A stretch of DNA of 64,000 nucleotides from CAVSRC01 sp963798195 (GTDB taxonomy: Bacteria > Pseudomonadota > Alphaproteobacteria > Rhizobiales > Kaistiaceae): the NCBI GenBank assembly GCA_963798195.1, contig CAWCSF010000010.1, forward strand, positions 1,736,001 to 1,800,000, in the 5' to 3' direction. Below, in pieces: positions 41,650 to 51,084 of the stretch. Position numbers and translations under genes: made by a program. Every line of letters begins with the position of its first letter. Position 1 is the first letter of the stretch. The notes below the pieces were generated by a model. That model was not told where the DNA came from. It did not search any database and was given only the letters and a program-made list of their open reading frames with translations.

Positions 41650-42704
41650 GACGCTGCGCCCATGACTTCCTCATCGTAGAGGAAGCATCGCACGCGGCGT
41701 CCGCCGTCGAGCATGACCGTTGGCGGCGGCCGGACGTCGCAAACTCCGTCAATGGCGTGCTCGCAGCGGTCGCTGAATTCGCATCCGACCGGCCGCGCGA
41801 ACGGATGCGGGACGCTGCCGCTGATCTGGTCCAAGCGCTCGCGCCGCCCGAGTTCCAGCCGAGGGATCGACCGCAGCAGCGCCTGTGTGTACGGGTGCTT
41901 CGGTGCGTTGAAGATGTCGCCGACCGATCCCAACTCCGCGATCTTGCCGAGATACATCACGAGCACCTCGTCGGCGATTTCGGCGACCACACCGAGGTCG
42001 TGCGTAATGAACATGACGCTCATGCCGAAATCGGCTTGCAGCCCGTAAATCAGGTCGAGGATGTTCGCTTGCGTCGTCACGTCGAGCGCGGTTGTCGGCT
42101 CGTCGGCGATCAACAGCGATGGCCGGCAGACCAGCGCCATCGCGATGCAGACCCGCTGGCGCATGCCGCCCGACAGCTCGAACGGGTAGCTCTTGAAGCG
42201 GTCGGCCGGCTTCGGGATGCCGACCTTGTCGAGCATCGCAATCGCCCGCTCGCGCGCCTCCCTCGGCGTCACCGGCTCGTGCAGCAGCACCGCTTCCGCG
42301 ACCTGCTCGCCGATTGTGTGAACCGGGCTGAGCGCCGTCATCGGCTCCTGGAAAATGAGGCCGATCTCGCGTCCGCGCACCGCACGGATCTCGCGTCCGC
42401 CCGGCTTGGCGCGGGCGATGTCGACGGTGCTGCCGTCGGCCCGGTGCAGCAGGATGCTGCCGCCGACGATCCGCCCCGGCTGGCTGACCAGTTGCATGAT
42501 TGAGCGCGCCAGCTGGGACTTGCCCGAACCGGACTCGCCGACCACGCAGAGCGTCCTGCCGCGCGGAATGTCGAAGCTGACCCCGTCCACCGCCTTCACG
42601 ACGCCTTCCGGCGTGAAGAAGTGCGTCGCAAGATCGCGCACCGCGACGATGGCCGCATTGGCCGCCGGGCCGGGAGCCCTCTCGGTGAGCATGGTCTCAG
42701 TCAT
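41646..42704 (-). CDS. ABC transporter ATPase, DppD/OppD-like
   Basis: This 352-residue ATPase has Walker A GESGSGKS, signature LSGGMRQRVCIAMA, Walker B LLIADEPTTALD and the C-terminal oligopeptide-type extension with a CEFSDRCEHAIDGVC cysteine cluster. It powers the importer formed by the permeases at 42,697-44,834. With the frameshift in its partner ATPase, function depends on whether that gene is intact. It overlaps neighbours on both sides by 4-8 bp. Confidence 0.9.
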   Translation of the reverse strand: MTETMLTERAPGPAANAAIVAVRDLATHFFTPEGVVKAVDGVSFDIPRGRTLCVVGESGSGKSQLARSIMQLVSQPGRIVGGSILLHRADGSTVDIARAKPGGREIRAVRGREIGLIFQEPMTALSPVHTIGEQVAEAVLLHEPVTPREARERAIAMLDKVGIPKPADRFKSYPFELSGGMRQRVCIAMALVCRPSLLIADEPTTALDVTTQANILDLIYGLQADFGMSVMFITHDLGVVAEIADEVLVMYLGKIAELGSVGDIFNAPKHPYTQALLRSIPRLELGRRERLDQISGSVPHPFARPVGCEFSDRCEHAIDGVCDVRPPPTVMLDGGRRVRCFLYDEEVMGAAS

Positions 42705-43851
42705 AGGGATCGGCAGCGTCGCGAAGGCCGTCCCCCAGGAAATTCAGGGCAAGCACCGTGACCACCACGGCGGCGCCCGGCCAGAACAGCCACGGCGCGG
42801 TGGCGACGGAGCGGATATTCTGCGCTTCCTGCAGCAGCACGCCCCAGCTCACGATCGGCGGCCGAAGGCCGATGCCGAGGAAGGAGAGCGCCGTCTCCGA
42901 CAGGATCATGAGCGGGATCGCGAGCGTGATCGACGCGATGATATGGCTCATGAAGGACGGCACCATCTGGCGAAAGATGATGCCGAGCTCGCTGACGCCG
43001 TCGAGCCGCGCCGCGGTGACGAAGTCCTCCGTCTTGAGCGAGATGAAGCGGCCGCGCACGACGCGCGCCAGCCCTGTCCATCCGACCAGCGACAGGATCG
43101 CGGTGATCATGAAATAGACCAGCACTGGCGACCATGTCTGCGGGATCGCGGCGGCAAGGCCCATCCATAGCGGGATCGTCGGGATCGAGCGCAGGAACTC
43201 GATCGTGCGCTGCACGACGTTGTCGATCCAGCCGCCGTAGTACCCCGAGATGCCGCCGAAGAAGACGCCGAGTATGAGGCTCAGGCCCACGCCGACCAGG
43301 CCGATCGACATGGAAATGCGCGTTCCGTAGATCACGCGGGAGAGCAGGTCGCGTCCGAGGCGGTCGGCGCCGAACAGGTACATCGGATCGCTCGGATTGA
43401 CCGGGCCGATCAGGTGAATGTTCGACGGAATCAGCCCCCACATCATGTAGGGGTCGCCGCGGGCGAAAAACGTGACCGGATAGACCTTTTCCTCGTCGAC
43501 CGTGAAGACCCGGCGGAGACTCTCCTTGTCGATCACGACCTTGTAGCCGTTGACATACATGCCGAACGCCAGGCCGCTTTCAGTCTGCCGCCAGAAATGC
43601 AGGCCCTGCGGCGGCGCATAGGTGTACTGCGCGGCGAAGCGGTCGGTGCTGAAAGGCGCCAGGAACGGCGCGAAGATCGCAACGACGTAGATGAGCAACA
43701 CCACGATGCCACTGAAAAGAGCGAGCTTGTGGCGCTTGAACTTCCACCAGGCAAGTGTCCATTGGCCGGCAACGGCGACCTCGCGACGCGCCTGGCGCTC
43801 CCTCGCGGTCGCGGCCGCGGCCGTGCCGGCGATTTTCGCCGCGTCGCTCAT
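42697..43851 (-). CDS. ABC transporter permease, DppC/OppC-like
   Basis: This 384-residue permease has an N-terminal helix, a long periplasmic insert (about 65-165, with YTYAPPQGLHFWRQT and VYPVTFFARG), and then the standard core with LFGADRLGRDLLSRVIYG and the EAA loop DFVTAARLDGVSELGIIFRQMVP. The insert is typical of permeases that serve AgpA-like sugar-binding proteins rather than short peptides. The ATG at 43,851 overlaps the upstream permease stop. Confidence 0.88.
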   Translation of the reverse strand: MSDAAKIAGTAAAATARERQARREVAVAGQWTLAWWKFKRHKLALFSGIVVLLIYVVAIFAPFLAPFSTDRFAAQYTYAPPQGLHFWRQTESGLAFGMYVNGYKVVIDKESLRRVFTVDEEKVYPVTFFARGDPYMMWGLIPSNIHLIGPVNPSDPMYLFGADRLGRDLLSRVIYGTRISMSIGLVGVGLSLILGVFFGGISGYYGGWIDNVVQRTIEFLRSIPTIPLWMGLAAAIPQTWSPVLVYFMITAILSLVGWTGLARVVRGRFISLKTEDFVTAARLDGVSELGIIFRQMVPSFMSHIIASITLAIPLMILSETALSFLGIGLRPPIVSWGVLLQEAQNIRSVATAPWLFWPGAAVVVTVLALNFLGDGLRDAADPYD

Positions 43852-44834
43852 TCGTACTTGATCCGTGGATCGAGCCAGACAAGCAGGATGTCCGAGATAA
43901 GCGTGCCGAGCACCGTCAAGACGCTCAGCATCAGGATAAAGCTGCCGGCGAGGTACATATCCTGCGCTACCAGCGCGCGGAGCAGAAGCGGCCCGGTCAT
44001 CGGAAGGCTGAGCACGATGGCCGTGATCGTTGCGCCGGAGACCAGTTCCGGCAGAACCCAGCCGACCGTGCTGATGAATGGATTGAGCGCGACACGCACC
44101 GGGTATTTCATCAGCAGGCGGAACTCGGACATGCCCTTGGCGCGCGCCATGACGACATACGGCTTGTAGAGTTCGTCGAGGAGATTTGCCCGCATGATGC
44201 GGATCAGGCTGGCGGTGCCCGATGTGCCGAGCACAATGATCGGCACCCACAGATGGTTGATGAGATCGAGGACCTTGCCCCAGCTCCAGGGCGCGTCGAT
44301 GTATTGCGGAGAGAAGAGGCCACCCACGCTCTGATGGAAATAACTGAAGGCGACGTAGGAGAGCACCAGCGCCAAAAGGAAGTTCGGGATCGCCAGGCCG
44401 ATGAACCCGACAAAAGTCGCGATGTAGTCGCCGGCGGAATACTTTTTCACTGCCGAATAGATGCCGATCGGCAGCGCCACGGCCCAGATGAAGATCAACG
44501 TCACGAACGAGAAAACGAACGTCAATCCCAGCCGCTCCCAGATCAGGTCGGCGACCGGACGCTTCAGTTCGAAGGAATCGCCGAAATCGCCATGCAGCAG
44601 GATGTTGGACACCCACTTGTAGTACTGGACCACCAAGGGCTGATCGAGGCCGTATTTCTCGCGGAGCAGAACGAGTTGAGCGCTGTCCACGCTCTCGCCT
44701 TGCGACGACATGGTAGCTGCAAGCGTGGTGAGATAGTCGCCGGGCGGAAGCTGAATGATGATGAAGGTCACGATCGAAACGGCGAACACCGTCGCCAGCA
44801 TGTAAACCGTGCGCCGGGCGAGGAATCCCATCAT
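43848..44834 (-). CDS. ABC transporter permease, DppB/OppB-like
   Basis: This is a 328-residue permease with six membrane helices. The N-terminus has the DppB pattern (FLARRTVYMLATVFAVSIVTFII), then LREKYGLDQPLVVQYYKWV and the EAA loop YVVMARAKGMSEFRLLMKYPVR. It overlaps the hydroxyacid dehydrogenase gene by 4 bp and the second permease by 4 bp, so all are in one translation-coupled operon. Confidence 0.9.
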   Translation of the reverse strand: MMGFLARRTVYMLATVFAVSIVTFIIIQLPPGDYLTTLAATMSSQGESVDSAQLVLLREKYGLDQPLVVQYYKWVSNILLHGDFGDSFELKRPVADLIWERLGLTFVFSFVTLIFIWAVALPIGIYSAVKKYSAGDYIATFVGFIGLAIPNFLLALVLSYVAFSYFHQSVGGLFSPQYIDAPWSWGKVLDLINHLWVPIIVLGTSGTASLIRIMRANLLDELYKPYVVMARAKGMSEFRLLMKYPVRVALNPFISTVGWVLPELVSGATITAIVLSLPMTGPLLLRALVAQDMYLAGSFILMLSVLTVLGTLISDILLVWLDPRIKYE

Positions 44835-45841
44835 CGGCGTGCGGCCCCGCCGCTTGTCAGGCCCCTGGTGTATACGTCATCCGGTTTGAGCCGGTTGAGC
44901 ATCGGCTCGTCCGCGCGGTAGCGCCTCAGGTTCTCGCAGATGATGTCGAGCGAGCGGCCGGTGCGGTCCGGCACCTGCGGCGTGAAGTGCGGCGTGATCA
45001 GCACATTGGGCGCTTCCCACAGCGGGCTCTCGGCCGGCAGAGGTTCCGGCTCGAACGTGTCGAGGCCGGCGCCGGCAAGGCGCCCTTCCCTCAATGCCGC
45101 GAGCAGCGCGACGTCATCTATAACCGCGCCGCGCGCCATGTTGACGAGATAGGCGCCCTGTTTCATCTGCGCCAGGGCGGCGGCGTCGATCAGATGATAC
45201 GTGCGGTCGGAGAGCGGCACTGCCAGGACCACATAGTCGCTCTCGCGGAGCAGCGGCTCCAGCGTGTCGCCATTGTCCTGGGTGTAAGCGGCATCCACGC
45301 CTTCGGGGATAGGGCCATCGGAGCGCCTGTATCCAAGCACGCGCATGTCCATTGCCTTGGCGCGCAGGGCAAGGGCCCGGCCGGTGTTGCCGAGTCCGAC
45401 GATGCCCAGCGTGCGCCCGGTCAGGCCACGCAGATCGTCCTGGCCGGGGATACCCCACTGGTGCTTCCTCTGGGCTTCGTACAGCGCACCGAAGCGGAAG
45501 CTGAGCGCCAGCATGAAGAAGATCGCGTGATCGGCCAGGGCCGGCGACGAGCGGCCGGCCGAACTCGTGACGAGCAGGCCTTTCGCGAAGACCTCCGGCC
45601 GTGCCGACTTGTTGAGTCCGGCATGGTCGCAGTGGACCCATTTGAGTTTTGGAGCGGAAAGGACGCGCTCGTCGAGATCGCCAAAGAGAAGCGCCACGTC
45701 CGCTTCGGCGAGCGCCGCGCGGATTCCGGCGTCATCCTTGCGGTCGACGCTCAACAGCCTTGCCGGCCGAACCGCCTCGGTGAGCCGGGCCAGGTGGGCA
45801 TCCTTGAGATCGAGCGTAGAGAGAACGGTTTCGGCTTTCAT
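44831..45841 (-). CDS. D-2-hydroxyacid dehydrogenase family protein
   Basis: This is a 336-residue NAD-dependent oxidoreductase. It has the Rossmann motif GLGNTGRAL (about 153-161), catalytic Arg in NMARGAVID, Glu in DTFEPEPLP and His in ITPHFTPQ. Family members reduce 2-keto acids or phosphoglycerate-like substrates. The gene lies between a solute-binding protein and its permeases, an unusual place, so it probably acts on a product of the imported compound. The start is ATG 45,841. A 118 bp gap separates it from the binding protein stop. Confidence 0.85.
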   Translation of the reverse strand: MKAETVLSTLDLKDAHLARLTEAVRPARLLSVDRKDDAGIRAALAEADVALLFGDLDERVLSAPKLKWVHCDHAGLNKSARPEVFAKGLLVTSSAGRSSPALADHAIFFMLALSFRFGALYEAQRKHQWGIPGQDDLRGLTGRTLGIVGLGNTGRALALRAKAMDMRVLGYRRSDGPIPEGVDAAYTQDNGDTLEPLLRESDYVVLAVPLSDRTYHLIDAAALAQMKQGAYLVNMARGAVIDDVALLAALREGRLAGAGLDTFEPEPLPAESPLWEAPNVLITPHFTPQVPDRTGRSLDIICENLRRYRADEPMLNRLKPDDVYTRGLTSGGAARR

Positions 45842-45959
45842 CACCACCTGCCGCCTGATTTTGCGGGGATCGTAGCCAGCGGGCGGGAAGCGGAATAGCC
45901 GGTCATCGAATTTAAGGTGCTCCGCCCGGAGCGGGAGGACTCCGGACGGAGCGAGGTAA

Positions 45960-47936
45960 TCAGTTGGTGGATACCCGGTAATACTGCTCCGGATTGGTCG
46001 GGCCGGGCGTCGGATAGATCCACGACGCCGGCATGTTCTCCGGTACGTTGCGGAAGTCCGTGCTGACGATCCCGTAGCCGTCTGCCTCGAAGGCAATACC
46101 CATGACCAGGAACTGATCGGCGGCGATGTCGAGCACCTGCTTCATCAGCTCGATCTGCTTGTCGCCGTCGCCGGTCTTCAGGATATCGTCGTAGAGGGCC
46201 AGCGCCTTCTTGATCTCGGCCGGCGGTTCCTCCGGCTTCGTCTCGGCGGCGTCGGCCGTCTTGAGATACCAGTTCGTCCAGGCCGGCGCGAAGTAGCGTG
46301 AGTCCGGCTGCTGCGGGATATACCAGCGCGGGTCGAGGATGACCTCCTGACCGTTGCCGCCGCCGCGCTCCCACGCGGTCAGATCGAGTTCGCCGGCAGC
46401 CCGCCGCACCTGGATCAGCGTGCGGTCAGCTCCATCGACCGTGCAGTCGATGCCGACGGCACGCCAGTACTTCTGAATCAGTTCCAGCGCATCGCCGAAT
46501 GGCTTGTTGGTGGCGTTGAAGGTCATCGAAACGACCAGCTTGGTCCCGTCGGGCAGCAGGCGATAGCCATCGGCGCCCTTTTTGGGCAGCACCTTGTCGA
46601 GGTACTCGTTCGCCTTGGCGACATCGTACTCGGTGTACTGCTTGGCCAGCTTCTCGTTGTAGAAGACCGACTCCGGCCGCGGCGCAGTCTGCGCCGGCGT
46701 GCCCTGCCCGACCCATACCGTGTCGATGATTTCCTGGCGGTTGATCGCGTAGGACATTCCGATGCGGAAGTCCTTGTTCTGGTAGACCGCCCGCTTGGCA
46801 GGGTCCTTGTGGTTCAGGTTGAACATCAGGGCCACGGCGTTCGGATTGGCCGGGGTCGTGTTGAAGAACTTGTAGTGACCACGCTCTTTGTTATCGAAGA
46901 GCACCGGCTTGTTGGTCGCGGTGGCAATCGAGCGATCCTGCATGTCGATCTCGCCGGACATGCCCTTGAGCAGCAGGACCTGCGGATCGGTCAGCACATC
47001 GAAGGTCATGCGGTCGATGTAGGGCAGCTGGTTACCGTCCTTGTCGACCTTCCAGTAGAAAGCATTGCGCTCCGCGATCACGCGCGTCGCCGTGCCTTCG
47101 CCGTAGCCCTGCACGGTGACCCAGGGGTTCAGCGTCGGAACCTCGGGATTGCGGTAGATGTCGACCTTCTGCCGCATCAGGTCCATCCAGTCGCCGACCT
47201 TGGCTTCCTTGACCAGAGCATCGACGTCCTTGTTGTACTTGGGCGTGAACTTCTCGAGGTAGTGCCGCGGGAAGCGCACGAGCTGGATGTCGCTCGGCCG
47301 CGAGGTCGCGAGAATTTGCAGGAACAGACCATTCGGCGAGTCGAAGGTGAACTTCACCGTCTCGTCGTCGATCTTGCTGACCTTGACCACCTTGCCATTG
47401 ACGATGAACGCGGGGCCGCGGACCGGCTGGGTATCGTCGATCATCTTGAAATCGTCGTTGGCGAGGACTTCCTCGTACCAGAACATGATGTCGTCGGCGG
47501 TGAAGGGCGCGCCGTCCGACCACTTCATCCCCTTCCGCAGGTGAAAAGTGTATTCGGTGGCGTCGGCGTTCGCGTCGACGGACTCCGCGATATTGGGAAT
47601 GACCTTCGACCAGTCAGGCGCCCAGCGCATCATGTTCTCGTAGGTCATGGTGCGCATCATCCACGGCAGATCGCCGCCGCCCAGCATGGCCGAATTCCAG
47701 GTGCCGCCATACTTGCCGACCGACTCGACGACCGGCACCACCAGCGGATCGGCCGGCAGGCGTTGATCGACCGGCGGCAGGCCGCCCGCCTTCACTTTGT
47801 CCGCGAGCGCCGGCGCCTCGTTGAAGGCAGCGGCCGGCGAGGCGATCGCCGTCCACGCGGCAACGCCGACGGCGACGGCGGCACTGCCCCGGATAACCCG
47901 TGAAAGCCAATCGGATCGATTGCGACTTCCCTGCAT
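45960..47936 (-). CDS. Family 5 solute-binding protein, AgpA-like
   Basis: This is a 658-residue OppA-type binding protein. A Sec signal peptide (about 1-37, ending SPAAA) is followed by a conserved core with FHLRKGMKWSDGAPFTADDIMFWYEE and VVSMTFNATNKPFGDALELIQKYW. The length exceeds dipeptide-binding DppA (about 535) and is like family 5 proteins that bind oligosaccharides, such as AgpA. The ATG at 47,936 has GGGGAG upstream. It is the first gene of a six-gene operon; the element at 48,089-48,100 and an AT-rich promoter zone precede it. Confidence 0.87.
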   Translation of the reverse strand: MQGSRNRSDWLSRVIRGSAAVAVGVAAWTAIASPAAAFNEAPALADKVKAGGLPPVDQRLPADPLVVPVVESVGKYGGTWNSAMLGGGDLPWMMRTMTYENMMRWAPDWSKVIPNIAESVDANADATEYTFHLRKGMKWSDGAPFTADDIMFWYEEVLANDDFKMIDDTQPVRGPAFIVNGKVVKVSKIDDETVKFTFDSPNGLFLQILATSRPSDIQLVRFPRHYLEKFTPKYNKDVDALVKEAKVGDWMDLMRQKVDIYRNPEVPTLNPWVTVQGYGEGTATRVIAERNAFYWKVDKDGNQLPYIDRMTFDVLTDPQVLLLKGMSGEIDMQDRSIATATNKPVLFDNKERGHYKFFNTTPANPNAVALMFNLNHKDPAKRAVYQNKDFRIGMSYAINRQEIIDTVWVGQGTPAQTAPRPESVFYNEKLAKQYTEYDVAKANEYLDKVLPKKGADGYRLLPDGTKLVVSMTFNATNKPFGDALELIQKYWRAVGIDCTVDGADRTLIQVRRAAGELDLTAWERGGGNGQEVILDPRWYIPQQPDSRYFAPAWTNWYLKTADAAETKPEEPPAEIKKALALYDDILKTGDGDKQIELMKQVLDIAADQFLVMGIAFEADGYGIVSTDFRNVPENMPASWIYPTPGPTNPEQYYRVSTN

Positions 47937-48049
47937 GTCTCTCTCCCCAAGGATCGCCGCGCGACGTTTTGCCGGGGCCATCGTCTTCATTCTTTTTCGG
48001 TCCGCTGCATCCGCCGCAAAAGCGCCCGCGCGGAACCTTGACGAGCAAA

Positions 48050-48076
48050 ACTATATAAAAAAGACGCCAGTTACAA
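48050..48076 (-). promoter_or_regulatory. Possible promoter of the binding protein operon
   Basis: On the minus strand, TTGTAA (48,071-48,076) and TATAGT (48,050-48,055) have a 15 bp spacer. The zone is AT-rich in otherwise GC-rich DNA. It lies between the putative GntR site and the binding protein start. The spacer is shorter than optimal. Confidence 0.3.
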
Positions 48077-48088
48077 ATAAGAAATGGT

Positions 48089-48100
48089 GATTTTGATATA
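48089..48100. promoter_or_regulatory. Putative GntR operator, site 3
   Basis: The 12-mer GATTTTGATATA is identical to 38,454-38,465 in front of the GHL6 gene. It sits about 150 bp upstream of the binding protein start, in the intergenic region, and suggests common control by the GntR regulator. Confidence 0.5.
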
Positions 48101-48164
48101 GGATTTTGCCCCTGTGGACGCCGATGCGCGGAGAAACGGGATGCGATGCGCGCCGTTACCGCCG

Positions 48165-49190
48165 TCAGACGCGGGGCCGCTGGTCCGCGGGTTCGCCAGT
48201 GAGCGGAATGGGATTGGGGGCGGCGAAGTGGCAGGCAGCCATCTGGCCCTCGCCCACGTTGGCAAGGGGTGGACGCTCGCGCTTGCAGATGTCCTGCGCG
48301 ATCGGGCAGCGCGTGTGGAAAGCACAGCCGCTGGGTACGTTCGTCGGGCTCGGCACATCGCCTTCCAGGATGATGCGCGCCTGACGCAGTTCCGGGTCCG
48401 GCTCGGGTGCGGCGGAGAGCAACGATTGTGTGTAGGGGTGGTGCGGCATCGTGTAGATGCGCGCCTTGGTGCCGACCTCGACGACCCGCCCGAGATACAT
48501 GACGATGACCCGGTCGGCGATATGGCGGACCACGGCCAGGTCGTGCGCGATGAACAGGTAGGAGAAGCCTTTCTTCTCCTGGAGATCCTGAAGCAGGTTG
48601 ACGATCTGCGCCTGGATCGAGACGTCGAGCGACGACACCGGCTCGTCGGCGACGATGAAGCCCGGATCGAGCGCGATCGCCCTTGCGATGCCGATGCGCT
48701 GGCGCTGCCCCCCGGAGAACTGGCGCGGATAGCGGTCCATGTGGACCGATGGCAGCCCGACCTGTTCGAGCAGGTCAGCGACCCGCTCGCGCCTTTCGCG
48801 GCGGGAGCGCCCGATCCCGAAGACCTCCAACGGCTCGGCGATGATGTCGGCGATAGTCCGCCGCGGGCTCAGCGATCCGAACGGATCCTGGAACACCATC
48901 TGCACGTGACGGCGCATCTCGCGCATGCGAGACGGCGTCAGCGCGGTGAGCTCTTCGTCCTCGTAGAACACCTTGCCGGCGGTCGGCTCGATCAGGCGAA
49001 GCAACAGCCTTCCCGTTGTCGACTTGCCGCAACCGGACTCGCCGACCAGCGCCACCGTCTCCCCGCGGCCAACCTCCAGCGCGACGTCGTCCACCGCCTT
49101 CAGCTGGTCCTTGCCGGAACCGAACGCGGAGCGCCCGCCCTGGAAGAACGTCTTGGTCAGTCCCTCGGCGCGGACCAGCACATCCGCCAT
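48165..49190 (-). CDS. ABC transporter ATPase, DppF-like (second importer)
   Basis: This 341-residue ATPase is intact: Walker A GESGCGKST, signature FSGGQRQRIGIARA, Walker B FIVADEPVSSLDVS, and the C-terminal extension with CAFHTRCPIAQDIC. The ATG at 49,190 overlaps the DppD-like stop (TCAT). It is the last gene of the LacI-associated operon beginning at 54,884. The transported compound is unknown. Confidence 0.9.
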   Translation of the reverse strand: MADVLVRAEGLTKTFFQGGRSAFGSGKDQLKAVDDVALEVGRGETVALVGESGCGKSTTGRLLLRLIEPTAGKVFYEDEELTALTPSRMREMRRHVQMVFQDPFGSLSPRRTIADIIAEPLEVFGIGRSRRERRERVADLLEQVGLPSVHMDRYPRQFSGGQRQRIGIARAIALDPGFIVADEPVSSLDVSIQAQIVNLLQDLQEKKGFSYLFIAHDLAVVRHIADRVIVMYLGRVVEVGTKARIYTMPHHPYTQSLLSAAPEPDPELRQARIILEGDVPSPTNVPSGCAFHTRCPIAQDICKRERPPLANVGEGQMAACHFAAPNPIPLTGEPADQRPRV

Positions 49191-50176
49191 CACGCGACCT
49201 TCTGCGCCTTGCCCGCCGCCACCCAGCAGGCCGCCGATTGCCCTTCACGGATCGGCATCATCGGCGGCATGTCCGTGTCGCAGCGCGCCACCCGGTCCGG
49301 GCAGCGGGCGCGAAACGGGCAGCCCTGCTTGATCGTCCCCGGCAGCGGCACCGAGCCCGGGATCTGGTAGAGACGCCTGTTGTCGCCGTGCAGCCGCGGA
49401 ATCGATTGCAGCAGCCCGCGGGTATAGGGGTGTGCCGGCGTCGCGAAGATCGTCTTGACGTCGGCCTCCTCGACCACCCGGCCGGCGTACATCACGATTA
49501 CCCGGTCGGCGATATCGGCAATCACGCCGAGATCGTGCGAAATGAACATGATCGCCGTGTTCAGCCGCTCGCGCAGGCGTTTCATCAGGTCGAGCACCTG
49601 CGCCTGGATGGTGACGTCGAGCGCCGTGGTCGGCTCGTCGGCGATCAGCAGCTTGGGATTGCACGCGACGGCGATGGCGATCATCACCCTTTGCCGCATG
49701 CCGCCGGAAAACTGGTCGGGATAGGCATCCATCCGGCTCTCCGGATCCGGCATGCCGACCAGCCGCAGAAGATCGACGACGCGCTCATGCCGCTTCTGGC
49801 GATCGCCCTCGCCGTGGATCAGCAGCGCCTCGCCGATCTGGTCGCCGATGGTCATCACCGGGTTGAGCGAGGACATCGGCTCCTGGAAGACCATCGCGAT
49901 GTCCTTGCCGCGGATGTCGGGCATCCTCGATTTCGGCAACGTCATCAGGTCGGTGCCTTCGAAGAGGATCTGTCCCGCCACGCGGCCGGGCGGCTCGGGC
50001 ACGAGGCGCAGGATCGAGAGCGACGTGATCGACTTGCCCGACCCGCTTTCCCCGACGACGCCGAGCGCTTCGCCGGCCTTCACCGAGAACGACACGCCGT
50101 CCACGACCCTGAGCGGCCCCTTCTTCGAGCGGAACTCGACGGTCAGGTCCTTCACGTCGAGAAGGTTGCCCGTCAC
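49190..50176 (-). CDS. ABC transporter ATPase, DppD-like (second importer)
   Basis: This 328-residue ATPase has Walker A GESGSGKS, FSGGMRQRVMIAIA, LLIADEPTTALD and a C-terminal cysteine cluster (CPFRARCPDRVARC). The start is GTG at 50,176, overlapping the permease stop (GTGA); the frame is open further upstream, but that part lies within the permease gene. It pairs with the DppF-like ATPase. Confidence 0.9.
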   Translation of the reverse strand: MTGNLLDVKDLTVEFRSKKGPLRVVDGVSFSVKAGEALGVVGESGSGKSITSLSILRLVPEPPGRVAGQILFEGTDLMTLPKSRMPDIRGKDIAMVFQEPMSSLNPVMTIGDQIGEALLIHGEGDRQKRHERVVDLLRLVGMPDPESRMDAYPDQFSGGMRQRVMIAIAVACNPKLLIADEPTTALDVTIQAQVLDLMKRLRERLNTAIMFISHDLGVIADIADRVIVMYAGRVVEEADVKTIFATPAHPYTRGLLQSIPRLHGDNRRLYQIPGSVPLPGTIKQGCPFRARCPDRVARCDTDMPPMMPIREGQSAACWVAAGKAQKVA

Positions 50177-51084
50177 TGACCGGTCTCCGGGTCGAGAACG
50201 TCGCGAACCGAGTCGCCGAGGATCGAGATCGCCAGCACGACGATGGTGATGCACAGGCCGCCTGCGGTGATCGGCCACTGCGTCGCGAACATGTTGGTCA
50301 GGCCGTCGCGGATGATGTTGCCCCATGACGGGTTCGGCGGCTGGGTGCCGATGCCGAGGAAGGACAGCGTAGCCTCGATGCGGATCGAGCTGGCCGACCA
50401 CAGCGTCATCAGCACCACGATCGGCGCCAGGATATTGGGCACGATGTGGCGGAAGATGATCGTCGGCGTGCGAACGCCGGCGGCGGTGGCGGCCTCGACG
50501 TAGGGCTCCTGCTTGACCGCAAGCGTCGAGGCGCGGGAGACCCGCGCGAAGCCCGGCGTGAAGGCGACGGTCAGCACGATGACGATGTTCCAGAATCCGC
50601 CGCCAAGCGCCGCCGCGATGAGGATCGCCAGAAGCAGTTCGGGAAACGCCATCAGCATGTCGATCAGGCGGCTGATGACGCGGTCGGCGATGCCGCCGAA
50701 ATAGCCTGCGGTGACGCCGAGGAAGGTGCCGACGAGAGCGGCGAAGACCGGCGACAGCAAGCCGAAGATCAGCGAGTTGCGCGAGCCGTAGATCAGCCGC
50801 GAGAGCACGTCGCGGCCGAACTGGTCGGTGCCGATCCAGTGCTTCCACGTCGGCAGCTGGTTGATCGCGATGAAGGATTGCTTCAGCGGGTCGTAGGGCG
50901 CGAGCCACGGGGCGAAGGCTGCGACCAGCACGAACAGCACCACGACGACGAGGGCGATGCGGGTCGAGATCCGCTCGAACACGACGCGGTGGATCGCCTC
51001 GAACAGCCCCGGCTCGGACGCAATCGCTTCGCGCTCGGCGAGCTCTTCCAGCGACTGCCCGATCTCCCCGGAGACCTCGCTCAT
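50173..51084 (-). CDS. ABC transporter permease, DppC-like (second importer)
   Basis: This 303-residue permease has an N-terminal acidic tail, a helix (IALVVVVLFVLVAAFAPWLAPY), then WIGTDQFGRDVLSRLIYG and the EAA loop YVEAATAAGVRTPTIIFRHIVPN. It is of normal DppC length, without the long insert seen in the first importer. It overlaps both neighbours by 4 bp. Confidence 0.9.
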   Translation of the reverse strand: MSEVSGEIGQSLEELAEREAIASEPGLFEAIHRVVFERISTRIALVVVVLFVLVAAFAPWLAPYDPLKQSFIAINQLPTWKHWIGTDQFGRDVLSRLIYGSRNSLIFGLLSPVFAALVGTFLGVTAGYFGGIADRVISRLIDMLMAFPELLLAILIAAALGGGFWNIVIVLTVAFTPGFARVSRASTLAVKQEPYVEAATAAGVRTPTIIFRHIVPNILAPIVVLMTLWSASSIRIEATLSFLGIGTQPPNPSWGNIIRDGLTNMFATQWPITAGGLCITIVVLAISILGDSVRDVLDPETGQ

